The notes: a model not told the origin generated them from the letters alone. DNA of 64,000 nucleotides from Clostridiales bacterium (GCA_015056365.1 SVGM01000010.1:1-64000), one strand, 5' to 3'. Shown: positions 35,876 to 43,958, counted from the stretch's first letter. Numbers and translations: made by a program.

Positions 35876-35956
35876 TCTGCGCCCTCAAAGAGGGCGCAGT
35901 AAAAGGTCAAGGGGCATTGCCCCTTGCGGAGTGGGGGCAGCGCCCCACGGATCGCG
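35876..35956 (-). repeat. modular intergenic palindromes after the GNAT gene
   Basis: On the minus strand from the GNAT stop: CGATCCGTGGGGCGCTGCCCC, then AAGGGGCAATGCCCCTT (35920-35936) and CTGCGCCCTC/GAGGGCGCAG (35878-35900). The same order of modules as after murC and alaS. Confidence 0.75.
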
Positions 35957-36427
35957 TCACCGCAGGGCCTTGGGCACGCACTCCTCCGAACGGTTGGTGC
36001 ACTGGGCGCAGTTGCCGCCACAGTGGCTCAGCTGCACATTTTCGCCCAGAATATGCATCTGGTGAAGATTTTCCTGTGCGCCGCCGTCCAGAAAACCGTA
36101 TTTGGCGAAGAAAGGCATCGTTTCGGCAGGGGTTTCCAGCGCAATGACCGGGGCATTGTGAGTCAGCGCCTTGAACAGAAGCAGGCGAATCAGCAGATCG
36201 CCGTAGCCCTTGCCCCGTTCCTGCGGCAGTACGCCCAGCATGCCCAGCCGGAACGCACCATCCGCCCACCACAGGCGTGCGGCGCCTACTGGCCGCCCCT
36301 CGCGGTAGACCACCACCTGCTGGGCGGCTGCGTCCAGTTCATCCGCGCCTGTGCCGAAGACTGCCTCACGCACAAAAACAGCTTCGGAAATATCACTGCC
36401 CATGGGAAACCATTTGCCCTGTACCAT
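35957..36427 (-). CDS. GNAT-family N-acetyltransferase with cysteine-rich tail
   Basis: A 156-residue acetyltransferase. The acetyl-CoA loop VLPQERGKGYGDLLIRLLL (about 68-86) is the Q/RxxGxG/A motif. A short C-terminal extension, HCGGNCAQCTNRSEEC, carries four cysteines that might bind zinc. The start at 36427 follows GAGGAGG. The substrate is unknown. It diverges from the DUF896 gene. Confidence 0.8.
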   Translation of the reverse strand: MVQGKWFPMGSDISEAVFVREAVFGTGADELDAAAQQVVVYREGRPVGAARLWWADGAFRLGMLGVLPQERGKGYGDLLIRLLLFKALTHNAPVIALETPAETMPFFAKYGFLDGGAQENLHQMHILGENVQLSHCGGNCAQCTNRSEECVPKALR

Positions 36428-36458
36428 CAGATAAACCTCCTCGATAGAAAGGAATGGA

Positions 36459-36680
36459 ATGAATATGGAAAAGGAAAAGATTGACCGGATCAACGAGCTG
36501 GCACGAATCAAGAAGATCCGCCCGCTGACCGAGGCAGAACTGGCGGAGCAGACTGCCCTGCGCAAGGAGTATATTGCAGGCTTCCGCGAGAATATGGAAG
36601 CCATTTTACAGGGGGTCAAGATTCAGGAGCCGGACGGTACCCTGCATCCGCTTCAAAAGAAAGAGGACAAGCGTTCCTAA
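36459..36680 (+). CDS. DUF896 protein (YnzC-like)
   Basis: A 73-residue cytoplasmic protein of the YnzC/DUF896 family. KIDRINELARIKKIRPLTEAE and QTALRKEYIAGFRENM are the conserved helices. Bacillus YnzC is a small SOS-associated two-helix protein whose function is unclear. ATG at 36459 or 36465 are both possible after GAAAGGAA. Confidence 0.85.
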   Translation: MNMEKEKIDRINELARIKKIRPLTEAELAEQTALRKEYIAGFRENMEAILQGVKIQEPDGTLHPLQKKEDKRS

Positions 36681-36743
36681 AGCCTGCCCAACAGTCTTAT
36701 TTTACAACAAAAACGAGGAATATTCAACAAGAAAATTTGCGAA

Positions 36744-36766
36744 AAAGCCCTTGTACAAAAGGCTTT
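36744..36766 (+). promoter_or_regulatory. inverted repeat over the -35 box of the DUF1292 promoter
   Basis: AAAGCC and GGCTTT arms separated by 11 bases that contain the -35 hexamer TTGTAC. It could be a repressor operator; with no T-run it is a weak terminator candidate for the DUF896 gene. Confidence 0.45.
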
Positions 36767-36779
36767 CATCGGGTATAAT
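36751..36779 (+). promoter_or_regulatory. promoter of the DUF1292 leader
   Basis: TTGTAC, 17 bases, then a perfect TATAAT. Transcription would start near 36786, about 170 bases ahead of the coding region. Confidence 0.8.
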
Positions 36780-36785
36780 AAGGAC

Positions 36786-36955
36786 GAGCCAAAGGGAAGA
36801 GATAAGTAAAAAGGCATCGCGGCGTGGTACAGCCGCAAGCTGTGATGACACGGCGGTGATACGCTCACGATGCGCCGGTGCCACCATCCTGCTCCCCTTT
36901 AGCGGCATCGGAAGGGCAGACAAGCCCGTATCTTTACAGAAAAGAGGCGGTTCCA
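36786..36955 (+). ncRNA. candidate structured leader RNA of the DUF1292 gene
   Basis: About 170 bases between a strong promoter and the coding region. GCATCG (from 36812) pairs with CGATGC (to about 36874) and encloses a nested CGTG/CACG and ACAGC/GCTGT arm plus a GCGG segment. A second arm pairs CCGGTGCC with GGCATCGG further on, and CTGC..CCCTT can instead pair with AAGGGCAG. It matches no riboswitch I recognise (not T-box, SAM, FMN, TPP, lysine, cobalamin or THF by eye). It could be a leader regulator or an independent small RNA. Confidence 0.45.
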
Positions 36956-37333
36956 TTGTACAGTGAAGATCAGAACAACACCGGTATCCCCGAGGAAGAA
37001 ACCAGGGATCTCATCGAAGGTATCGATGAGGATGGCAACAATGTTCTGCTGGAAGTGGTACGCTATTTCTTCTACAACGGTGAAGAGTACGTTGTTTTGG
37101 GCGACGCCCACGAAGGCGACTGCGACTGTGAATGCGAGCATTGTGAAGGCTGCGCGGCTGACGACGAGGACGAGGAAGTTGTCGACGTCTACATCATGAA
37201 GGTTGTGGAAACCGAGGAAGACGGCGAAGAAATGGAGTCCTTCGAGCCCGTAGAGGACGAAGCCCTGCTCGAAAAGCTCATTCAGGTAGTACAAGCTGAT
37301 TTTGAAGCTGACGAACAATTCGACGAGGACTGA
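36956..37333 (+). CDS. DUF1292 protein with cysteine-rich insert
   Basis: A 125-residue very acidic protein. VVRYFFYNGEEYVVLGD and VYIMKVVETEEDGEEMESF are the DUF1292 (YrzB-like) core. Between them is an unusual insert, CDCECEHCEGCAADDEDEE, with five cysteines, perhaps metal-binding. No ATG is suitably placed; I infer TTG at 36956, 7 bases after AGAGGCGG. Longer frames would run through the leader. In Bacillus yrzB lies with yrrK and alaS; here it stands alone. Confidence 0.72.
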   Translation: MYSEDQNNTGIPEEETRDLIEGIDEDGNNVLLEVVRYFFYNGEEYVVLGDAHEGDCDCECEHCEGCAADDEDEEVVDVYIMKVVETEEDGEEMESFEPVEDEALLEKLIQVVQADFEADEQFDED

Positions 37334-37450
37334 CATTTGTCCCGCTGGTTTGCGGATTTGGACTTTCCTATCCATCTTTTCGGCACGGCGCCGTTTCGAT
37401 ACATTGGTAAGCCCGGATTCGAGCAGGCAGGAAAATTGCATAGGAATTAG

Positions 37451-37475
37451 CCGAGCGGGCATGTCCCGCTCGGTT
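37451..37475 (+). terminator. terminator after the DUF1292 gene
   Basis: CCGAGCGGG/CCCGCTCGG, a perfect 9-bp stem with a 5-base loop, followed by TTTCGT. It lies about 120 bases after the stop; the intervening sequence shows no gene. Confidence 0.75.
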
Positions 37476-37512
37476 TCGTCTGTCAGCCATTTACGAAAGG
37501 GGAACGCCGACC

Positions 37513-38319
37513 ATGGAACGACTTCATGTGCTGGGAACGGGAAACGCCGCCGTCACCCGCTGCTATAATACCTGCTTTACCATCCAGGTGGGGGAGGAGC
37601 ATATCCTGTGTGATGCAGGCGGCGGCAACGGCATTCTGCGCCAGCTGGAGGATGCAGGCATTACTCTTGGCAGCATCCATCACTTCATTATTACCCATGC
37701 GCATTGCGACCATTTGCTGGGGGCTGTATGGCTGTTGCGGATGATCGGCACGGCAATGAATGCAGGCAAGTATGACGGCCGGCTAAGGATCTACTGCCAT
37801 CGTACCGTATCGGAGGGGTTGCGCGCTATGGCGGCGCTGATGCTTCCTGCAAAGATCTGCGCCCTGTTTGATGAACGGATTCTGTTCCTTGCCACAGAGG
37901 ATGGGGTTCAGCGGGAGATGCTGGGCCGTTCGGTGACGTTTTTTGATATTGGTTCCACCAAAATGCTCCAGTTTGGCTTTACAATGACGCTGGCAGACGG
38001 ACGAAAATTGTGCTGCATGGGGGATGAACCCTTCAATCCAGACTGCCGGGAACAGGTGGAGGGCAGCGCATGGTTGCTGAGCGAGGCGTTCTGTCTCTAC
38101 AGCCAGCGGGAACGCTTTAAGCCTTACGAGAAGCATCACAGCACTGTGCTGGATGCATGCCGCCTGGCCCAGGAGCTGGACATTCCGCACTTGGTGCTGT
38201 GGCACACCGAGGACAAGAATCTGCCTGACCGACGCCAGCTATACACCCTGGAGGGGCGGCAGGCCTACACCGGTGATCTGTATGTGCCGGACGATCTGGA
38301 CGTGATCGAACTGACATAA
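37513..38319 (+). CDS. RNase Z-like metallo-beta-lactamase fold hydrolase
   Basis: A 268-residue protein. The zinc motif THAHCDH (about 59-65) and LGTGNAAVTRCYNT at the start match the RNase Z/arylsulfatase-like group. A later CCMGDEP supplies the bridging aspartate, and HHSTV and LWHTED supply further histidines. It lacks the long flexible exosite arm of classical tRNA 3'-processing RNase Z, so a small-molecule hydrolase is as likely. The gene is flanked by two terminators. Confidence 0.8.
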   Translation: MERLHVLGTGNAAVTRCYNTCFTIQVGEEHILCDAGGGNGILRQLEDAGITLGSIHHFIITHAHCDHLLGAVWLLRMIGTAMNAGKYDGRLRIYCHRTVSEGLRAMAALMLPAKICALFDERILFLATEDGVQREMLGRSVTFFDIGSTKMLQFGFTMTLADGRKLCCMGDEPFNPDCREQVEGSAWLLSEAFCLYSQRERFKPYEKHHSTVLDACRLAQELDIPHLVLWHTEDKNLPDRRQLYTLEGRQAYTGDLYVPDDLDVIELT

Positions 38320-38322
38320 TGT

Positions 38323-38366
38323 AAAACAGCCGTTACCGCCCCGGGAGGGCGGCAGCGGCTGTTTTT
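38323..38366. terminator. bidirectional terminator
   Basis: AAAACAGCCG/CGGCTGTTTT with an inner CCGCC/GGCGG stem, followed by TTTTT on the plus side and preceded by AAAA. It separates the convergent hydrolase and holin-like genes. Confidence 0.88.
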
Positions 38367-38376
38367 GATTGTATTG

Positions 38377-38805
38377 TCAGGCTTCCGGCTCCGCATACGC
38401 CAGCTGCTTGGCCAGCACCCGGGCGATACGGGGCATGGGAAACCCGCACAGGGTGAGGTTTTTGAGCAGAGATAGACTTTCACTGCACAGGCCGAACCAG
38501 CAAACGGCGGTAAAAAACATGGCGTTGCCTTCGTGTACCAGCCAGTCCATGGCATAGGCAAGCATGAGGATCAGTAGCATGGCTGACTTGGACAAAGCGT
38601 TCTTTGCGCCTGCAGCGGCAATGCGTTTACCGTGTCTGCCGTCCTTGACCGCTGCGATGATGCCCAGGATGCAGTCCGCCGCCATCAAAAGCAGGAGTAA
38701 GACAGCCCATCGGCGTTCCAGGCTGGTCATTCCTACGAGAAAGCCCACTGCAGCAGCCCCGCCTTTCAGCAGCAGATCAACGGTGTGCAAGAAAAAATCC
38801 CGCAT
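38377..38805 (-). CDS. phage-type holin family membrane protein
   Basis: A 142-residue protein with three to four hydrophobic helices (about 12-30, 33-50, 70-88, 92-112) and a cytoplasmic GRHGKRIAAAGAKNALSKSA loop, typical of the Bacillus/clostridial phage holin 4 (toxin secretion/lysis) family. The start at 38805 follows AAAGGAGG. No other phage genes are nearby, so it may be a domesticated holin that releases a cell-wall enzyme or toxin. It lies 59 bases after the GtrB-like gene. Confidence 0.75.
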   Translation of the reverse strand: MRDFFLHTVDLLLKGGAAAVGFLVGMTSLERRWAVLLLLLMAADCILGIIAAVKDGRHGKRIAAAGAKNALSKSAMLLILMLAYAMDWLVHEGNAMFFTAVCWFGLCSESLSLLKNLTLCGFPMPRIARVLAKQLAYAEPEA

Positions 38806-38864
38806 ATTCGCCCTCCTTTCCTTGGGAAAGGATATGGCGTCCATGCGGGAATGATGTGGCGTAG

Positions 38865-39839
38865 TTACTGGTCGATCACCGGATCGTCACCGCGGCGGTT
38901 GAGGTAACGATCAATGATGAAACGGGGACGGTTCTTGGTTTCGTTGTAGATCTTGCCGATGTATTCACCGATGATTCCCAGCGAAAGCAACTGGATGCCG
39001 CCGATGAGCCAGATGGAGCCCAGCATACTGGTCCAGCCGGCCACAGTATTGCCGGTGAGCCAAGCGATCAGCGCGTAAAGCAGCATCAGAATGGATACGA
39101 GGAAGATCACAATGCCGACTGTGGTAATGAGGCGAAGGGGCTTGACGGAGAAGCTGGTAATGCCATCGATGGCAAAGGCCAGCATTTTTTTCAGAGGGTA
39201 TTTGCTCTCCCCGGCAAAGCGCTCGCTGCGGTCGTAGTACACCACGTCGCTCTGGAAGCCCACCAGGGGCGCCAGGCCGCGCAGGAACAGATTGACCTCG
39301 CGGAACTCTGCAAGGGCATTCAGCGCCCGGTTTGACATCAGGCGGTAGTCCGCATGGTTGTAGGTGATATCCACCCCCAGCGCCTTCATCAGACGGTAGA
39401 AGAACAGGGCAGTTTCCCGCTTGAAGAAGGTGTCCGTTTCGCGCTTGTTGCGCACGCCGTACACGATCTCGCAGCCTTCATTGTATTTCTCAATGAAGCG
39501 ATCCATGGCGTCCATATCATCCTGCAGATCGGCGTCCATGGAGATACTGATATCACAGCGGTTGCGAGCGGTCATGAGACCGGCAAGCAGCGCGTTCTGA
39601 TGGCCCCGGTTCCGGCTGAGCTTCAGGCCTTCAAACAGGGGATTCTCCTTATGCAGCTCCGAGATCATCTCCCAGGTGCGGTCCTTGCTGCCGTCGTCAA
39701 CCAGCAAAACCCGGCTGTCTTCGGTGATCAAGCCCCGCTCCATCAGGCTGTTCATCTTGTCCACCAGCCGTTTGGACGTTTCGGGCAGCACCTCTTCCTC
39801 GTTATAGCAGGGGATAACCACCATCAATTGATTGGCCAT
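38865..39839 (-). CDS. GtrB-like polyprenyl-phosphate glycosyltransferase
   Basis: A 324-residue membrane-bound GT2 enzyme that would transfer a hexose from a nucleotide donor to undecaprenyl phosphate. It has VVIPCYNEEEVLPET, LLVDDGSKDRTW, NRGHQNALLAGL, SMDADLQDD and the C-terminal pair of membrane helices (about 230-295) with IGEYIGKIYNETKNRPRF, the GtrB/CsbB hallmark. AAGGAGG precedes the ATG at 39839. It begins only 7 bases after the caspase-like gene's stop, so the two are probably co-translated. Confidence 0.88.
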   Translation of the reverse strand: MANQLMVVIPCYNEEEVLPETSKRLVDKMNSLMERGLITEDSRVLLVDDGSKDRTWEMISELHKENPLFEGLKLSRNRGHQNALLAGLMTARNRCDISISMDADLQDDMDAMDRFIEKYNEGCEIVYGVRNKRETDTFFKRETALFFYRLMKALGVDITYNHADYRLMSNRALNALAEFREVNLFLRGLAPLVGFQSDVVYYDRSERFAGESKYPLKKMLAFAIDGITSFSVKPLRLITTVGIVIFLVSILMLLYALIAWLTGNTVAGWTSMLGSIWLIGGIQLLSLGIIGEYIGKIYNETKNRPRFIIDRYLNRRGDDPVIDQ

Positions 39840-39846
39840 GGATATA

Positions 39847-41364
39847 TTACCTCCTTGGTTCATAAGTAAAGGGATCGGACACCGTTTTGACGGATTGTCC
39901 GTTGGTATATGCCTCCACTTGCACCCGATAGGTACCCGGGGCAAGGAACTGGCCGTCTTTCGTGCGCCCGTCCCAGTAAAAGACGCTGCCTTCGGGGATG
40001 AGCTGCATGGGGCGGGTGGAACGTTTGTGACAGATACGGTGGACGGTAGCACCCTCTTCGTCGATCACGTTCAGGCTCAGCGCGCAGGGGATGTCATGTG
40101 CCACAAAGATGCTCATCTCCCGTCCACCCTCCGCAGAAAAGGCTGCAGGCGCTGAGATCTGCAGGCTGGGTACGCCGGTTTCCGGCAGCACGCACAGTAC
40201 GCGACCGGCGTGTACCATCAGTTTGCCCTCTTCGATGGAAACCAGCTGCACCAGCGCGTATCCGCTGGCATCCGCAGGCAGGTCCCCGATGGTCAGGGTA
40301 CGCACTTTACGGCCGGGGGATACGGCGCCCTCCTGGTCGCCGAACACGGTGAAGCGTTCCGCTTCATCGTAGATCAGCTGGGCTTCGTCGAATTTCCATT
40401 TGCCTTCCCGCTGATATACCACCTGATAGCCCACCTGTACAGGTCGTACGGCGATGAATTCAATGGTGATATCCCGGTTGGAACGGCTGAGAATGTTGCC
40501 GGAGAAGGTCACGTCCATGATGGGGGAACGAAGGCTGCCTGCCGGGCTGGATTCGTCCGTGTTATATCGAAAGAGGACGAACTCGTCGGCTTGAGGATAA
40601 ACCTGCGGCGTGGAGGCTGCATGCCCCTGAAGCAAGTGCTCGTATAGCTCGCGCAGGGTAACGCTGCCGTCGCGATTCTGATCGGCGGGGTAGCCGAAGG
40701 ACGGGCTGAGCGCCTGGGTCAGCGCCTGGGTGAAATAAAAGGCACCTTGGCCCTGCTCGGTGGTAGTGCCGCTGTTCCAATACCAGCTTTCTTCCAGCGC
40801 GCCGCTTGAGGTGAGCACCTTGAAGTCGTCGCCCAGAAAGCAGAGACTTTCAGGCTGCTGCGCCATGCCTTTGCCGATAAAAGCGCCACTGTTGCAGGCG
40901 TCCAGGATAATGACCTTGGTGCCGCCGATGCCGTCAAAGGCAGCCTCCAGCTGCGCAGGACTGATGGTTCCTTCCACCACGCCGTCGCTGAGCAGCAGCT
41001 GCGGATCCACGCCGTTTTCTGGATCGTAGATCCCATGAGTGCTGATATAGAGATAGCTTACATCGCCTTCTGCGGCACCGGCAAAGGAGGACTGGATCAG
41101 TTGCGTCAGCTGCGCGGCAGAGGTGACAGGCTCGTCCGGCAGGAGAATGGCGCTCAGCGGAGTAGCCGCAGCCTGAAACATCTCCTGCATGGCATAGACG
41201 TTGTTGGTGGAGCTGGGGGCGGCGCTTGGCTTGGACACGAACTCGTCCACGCCGATGAGCAGCGCTCTCTCCTGCCGCCGGGGAACATCAGTCTCCTGTG
41301 CAAGGGCGGATGCGCATGAAAACAGCAGCATCAGGCAGACAAGCCAGCATGCTTTGCTGCGCAT
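39847..41364 (-). CDS. secreted caspase-like (C14) cysteine protease with EF-hand-like loop
   Basis: A 505-residue exported protein. A signal peptide (about 1-22, ending ASALA) is followed by a caspase-fold domain with RALLIGVDEF, the catalytic histidine in YLYISTHG (H110) and the catalytic cysteine in IILDACNSGAF (C157). After this, residues 228-239 (DQNRDGSVTLRE) match a 12-residue calcium-binding EF-hand loop at every ligand position. The C-terminal half (about 265-505) has two beta-rich domains; the last, GTYRVQVEAYTNGQ, resembles a FlgD/Ig-like domain. A target is unknown; metacaspase-like cleavage after basic residues would be expected. Confidence 0.8.
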   Translation of the reverse strand: MRSKACWLVCLMLLFSCASALAQETDVPRRQERALLIGVDEFVSKPSAAPSSTNNVYAMQEMFQAAATPLSAILLPDEPVTSAAQLTQLIQSSFAGAAEGDVSYLYISTHGIYDPENGVDPQLLLSDGVVEGTISPAQLEAAFDGIGGTKVIILDACNSGAFIGKGMAQQPESLCFLGDDFKVLTSSGALEESWYWNSGTTTEQGQGAFYFTQALTQALSPSFGYPADQNRDGSVTLRELYEHLLQGHAASTPQVYPQADEFVLFRYNTDESSPAGSLRSPIMDVTFSGNILSRSNRDITIEFIAVRPVQVGYQVVYQREGKWKFDEAQLIYDEAERFTVFGDQEGAVSPGRKVRTLTIGDLPADASGYALVQLVSIEEGKLMVHAGRVLCVLPETGVPSLQISAPAAFSAEGGREMSIFVAHDIPCALSLNVIDEEGATVHRICHKRSTRPMQLIPEGSVFYWDGRTKDGQFLAPGTYRVQVEAYTNGQSVKTVSDPFTYEPRR

Positions 41365-41479
41365 CCTTTCTCACACTCCTTTCCCACCTCGGGATCAGCC
41401 GGGCACTATTGTACACCATTTTCTTTGATTCGCATAGCCTGACCGGGCCCTGGGAAGAAGGTACCATTGCTGGGAATGG

Positions 41480-42403
41480 TTATTCGGTCACCAGCCAGCT
41501 TTCCGGAGAATGGAAGAGCTTGTCCCTGAGCATCTCTTCCACCAAAAGCTGCGTGGCAAGGTCAGCCAGACCGTTGGGGGTGGGGTTGCCCATCTCTTGT
41601 GCCTGAAATGCGTAAACGGCGGCGCGGGTATTGCTGCCGAAGGTGCCGGTGATGTGTCTCTCCTCCAGGTAACCCAGCTGGTTCAGCGCCTGCTGGAAGG
41701 CTAGCACTTTGTCGCCGGTATTGCCAAAGCGCATGGTAGTGCCCACCACGTCCTCGCATACGCCGAAGCCCAAGATCTGGCTGTCGTCCAGCAGGTACTG
41801 GTTGCGCTGTACCCGGTCGGGGTTGTTGCCCTCGATGACGTGAACATACACCTGACCGTCGCTGTGGCGGGCGCTGTATTCCACCAGCGCCACATGCTCG
41901 GTGTCTCCCGCCTCATTGTAGCTGAAAAACATCAGGTCGCCGGAGCGGGGGATGTACTCGTTTTTCGCCAGCGGCCGCTGGGCGCCCAGCAACCATTGAG
42001 GGCCCCAGTCCGGGCAGACGCCCTTGCGGTAGACGAAGCGGCCTCTGGCAATGTACCAGTCTCTGCCGGTGTTCTGGCCGCTGTAGCGGGGATAGACCTG
42101 GTTGAGCAGCTCCAGCTCATGGCGTTCATCCGTCTGATCCACGCACCAGCAGATAAACTCTGCACACCAGGCAGCGTAGGGATCGCCTGCCCATTGGCCG
42201 AATTTGGTTTCGTTGTTTGTCCCTTCCACGTAGCCCAGCTCGCTTTCTGCAATGGCCAGCAAAAGGGCTACAAAGGCAGGCCGCTCCGGCTCGTCAATCC
42301 GGGTTTCGTACGCCGCTTCCTTGCAAGCCTGGGTCTCGCCAAGCACAGGGAAGCAGGAAAGCATCATCACGGCCGCGATCAGGAAACAGATCAGCTTTTT
42401 CAT
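41480..42403 (-). CDS. secreted CHAP amidase with peptidoglycan-binding domain
   Basis: A 307-residue exported protein. A signal peptide (1-22) precedes a CHAP-type domain with catalytic Cys80 in AAWCAEF and the histidine in DTEHVALVEY. Such domains cut peptidoglycan cross-bridges or stem peptides. The C-terminus (about 215-290) is a PG_binding_1 domain, with MRFGNTGDKVLAFQQALNQL and FGSNTRAAVYAFQ. It is the last gene of the polA run, 13 bases after the solute-binding protein gene. Confidence 0.85.
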   Translation of the reverse strand: MKKLICFLIAAVMMLSCFPVLGETQACKEAAYETRIDEPERPAFVALLLAIAESELGYVEGTNNETKFGQWAGDPYAAWCAEFICWCVDQTDERHELELLNQVYPRYSGQNTGRDWYIARGRFVYRKGVCPDWGPQWLLGAQRPLAKNEYIPRSGDLMFFSYNEAGDTEHVALVEYSARHSDGQVYVHVIEGNNPDRVQRNQYLLDDSQILGFGVCEDVVGTTMRFGNTGDKVLAFQQALNQLGYLEERHITGTFGSNTRAAVYAFQAQEMGNPTPNGLADLATQLLVEEMLRDKLFHSPESWLVTE

Positions 42404-42416
42404 TCAAACCGCCTCC

Positions 42417-43958
42417 TTAGCGCCCGAATGCTTCGATGCCGCGCAGCAATTCAAATTCGCGCAGGGTACGAACAGTGGTGAACATCTTACGGGTGAGGAT
42501 AGCGCCGGAACGGTAGAACAGACAGATGAAGGGCGTGTCGTTGGCGAATTGCTGCTGGATGGTCTGGCTGGTATAGGCGAAGTCCGTCTGGTTCTCCTGG
42601 GTGCGCAGGCTGTCGATTAGGCTGGTCATCTCCGAGCTCACATAGCGGCAATAATTCTGACTGTTGCCCTTGCGCAGGAAGAAACCATAATCCGGCACCA
42701 CGTCCATCTGGAAAGCGCACAGCGCCATATCGTACGCGCCGGATTCCAGAGCTTCCCGTTCCTCGCCGTAGGTCATTGTGGTCACCTTCACTTCGATCTT
42801 GACCTCGGCAAGCATGTCCACGATCATGTTGGCGGTTTCAAAGCGTACGTCGTTCTCAGGATCTTCGTAGACAAAGAGTCGCACGTGCAGATTGCGTTTT
42901 TTGCCATCAACGACCCGGTCCATGATGTTGTCGCCGTCGCTGTCCGTCCAGCCGGCTTCCTCCAGCAGCTCGATGGCTTTCTCAGGATTATAAACAAAGA
43001 TATGCTCCTGATCGTAATACAGCCAGCTGTCGGAGGGGACGGGAGTGTCGGCATCGATGGTCATGCCCATATAAACGTTCTGGGCGATCAGGTCCTTGTT
43101 GATGGCATAGCGTATCGCCTGACGCACACGCACATCCTCAAACTCAAAGGCACCGTTGTTTAGCAGCAGCACTTCCAGCTGGCGGGTGGAGTAGGCGATG
43201 GACAGGGAACTGATACCGCTTTTGTACTGTGCTGCGGCGACGGAGCGGGTAATGGCGGAGTCCACACGGCCGTATTCGTAGGCGGTGATCAGGTCTTTGT
43301 TGTTGGGAAAGAAGGACGCCATGATCTCTTTGACCTGAGGTTCGGTCTGCCACCAGTTGGGATTGACGTCCAGCCACATATAGCTACCCGGCTCAAAGGC
43401 GCTGATGACGTAGGGACCTGTTCCCAGCGGCGCCGGAATGTCCACCTGGGTGGCGTGTACCACGGGGAAGGTCATGCTGTACAAAACGCCGTAATAGTCA
43501 CGCTTAGCTTTGACTTCCACCGTGCGCTCGTCCAGCGCCTTGAAGCTGGACACCGTCCACTTCATGTTCTGGTAGAAGCCCTGATCCGCAGCGTCGCTAT
43601 TGTTGGCCAGAGCCAGGATCCAGTTGCCGGATGCCGCTACGTCTTCAGCGGTCAGCGGCGTGCCGTCGGAAAACGTCACATTCTCACGCAGGGTAAAGGT
43701 CCAGGTGCTGCCGCCGCCGGTTTCCGTCCAGTTCTCGGCCAAAAGCGGCTGGGGCAGGCCATTGTCGTCGATGGTGACAAGGCTCTCGTATACCAGGCCG
43801 TACAGCGATACCAGATCCCGCTCCTGGGGCACCAGAGGGCGGATTTCATAGGTTCTGCTGCTGACCAGACCCAGCATCAGGGTGTCCTGCACGTTTTCGC
43901 CAAGGACGGACACGGGCAGCAGCATCAGTACCAGCAGCAGAGAGAAGAAACGTTTCAT
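42417..43958 (-). CDS. extracellular solute-binding protein, family 5 (peptide type)
   Basis: A 513-residue exported binding protein of the SBP_bac_5 (OppA/DppA) class. A signal peptide (1-21) has no lipobox cysteine, unusual for a Gram-positive binding protein. The conserved block LLAENWTETGGGSTWTFTLR followed by FSDGTPLTAEDV is clear. No ABC permease or ATPase gene is next to it, so it may be an orphan or act in a different process. Its ATG overlaps the lytic transglycosylase stop. Confidence 0.85.
   Translation of the reverse strand: MKRFFSLLLVLMLLPVSVLGENVQDTLMLGLVSSRTYEIRPLVPQERDLVSLYGLVYESLVTIDDNGLPQPLLAENWTETGGGSTWTFTLRENVTFSDGTPLTAEDVAASGNWILALANNSDAADQGFYQNMKWTVSSFKALDERTVEVKAKRDYYGVLYSMTFPVVHATQVDIPAPLGTGPYVISAFEPGSYMWLDVNPNWWQTEPQVKEIMASFFPNNKDLITAYEYGRVDSAITRSVAAAQYKSGISSLSIAYSTRQLEVLLLNNGAFEFEDVRVRQAIRYAINKDLIAQNVYMGMTIDADTPVPSDSWLYYDQEHIFVYNPEKAIELLEEAGWTDSDGDNIMDRVVDGKKRNLHVRLFVYEDPENDVRFETANMIVDMLAEVKIEVKVTTMTYGEEREALESGAYDMALCAFQMDVVPDYGFFLRKGNSQNYCRYVSSEMTSLIDSLRTQENQTDFAYTSQTIQQQFANDTPFICLFYRSGAILTRKMFTTVRTLREFELLRGIEAFGR

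Noticed and set aside
38377-38805. A prophage remnant, suggested by the holin-like gene.
   Set aside because: No capsid, portal, terminase, integrase or attachment-site repeats lie nearby; CHAP and lytic transglycosylase genes belong to the polA run and have signal sequences or anchors.
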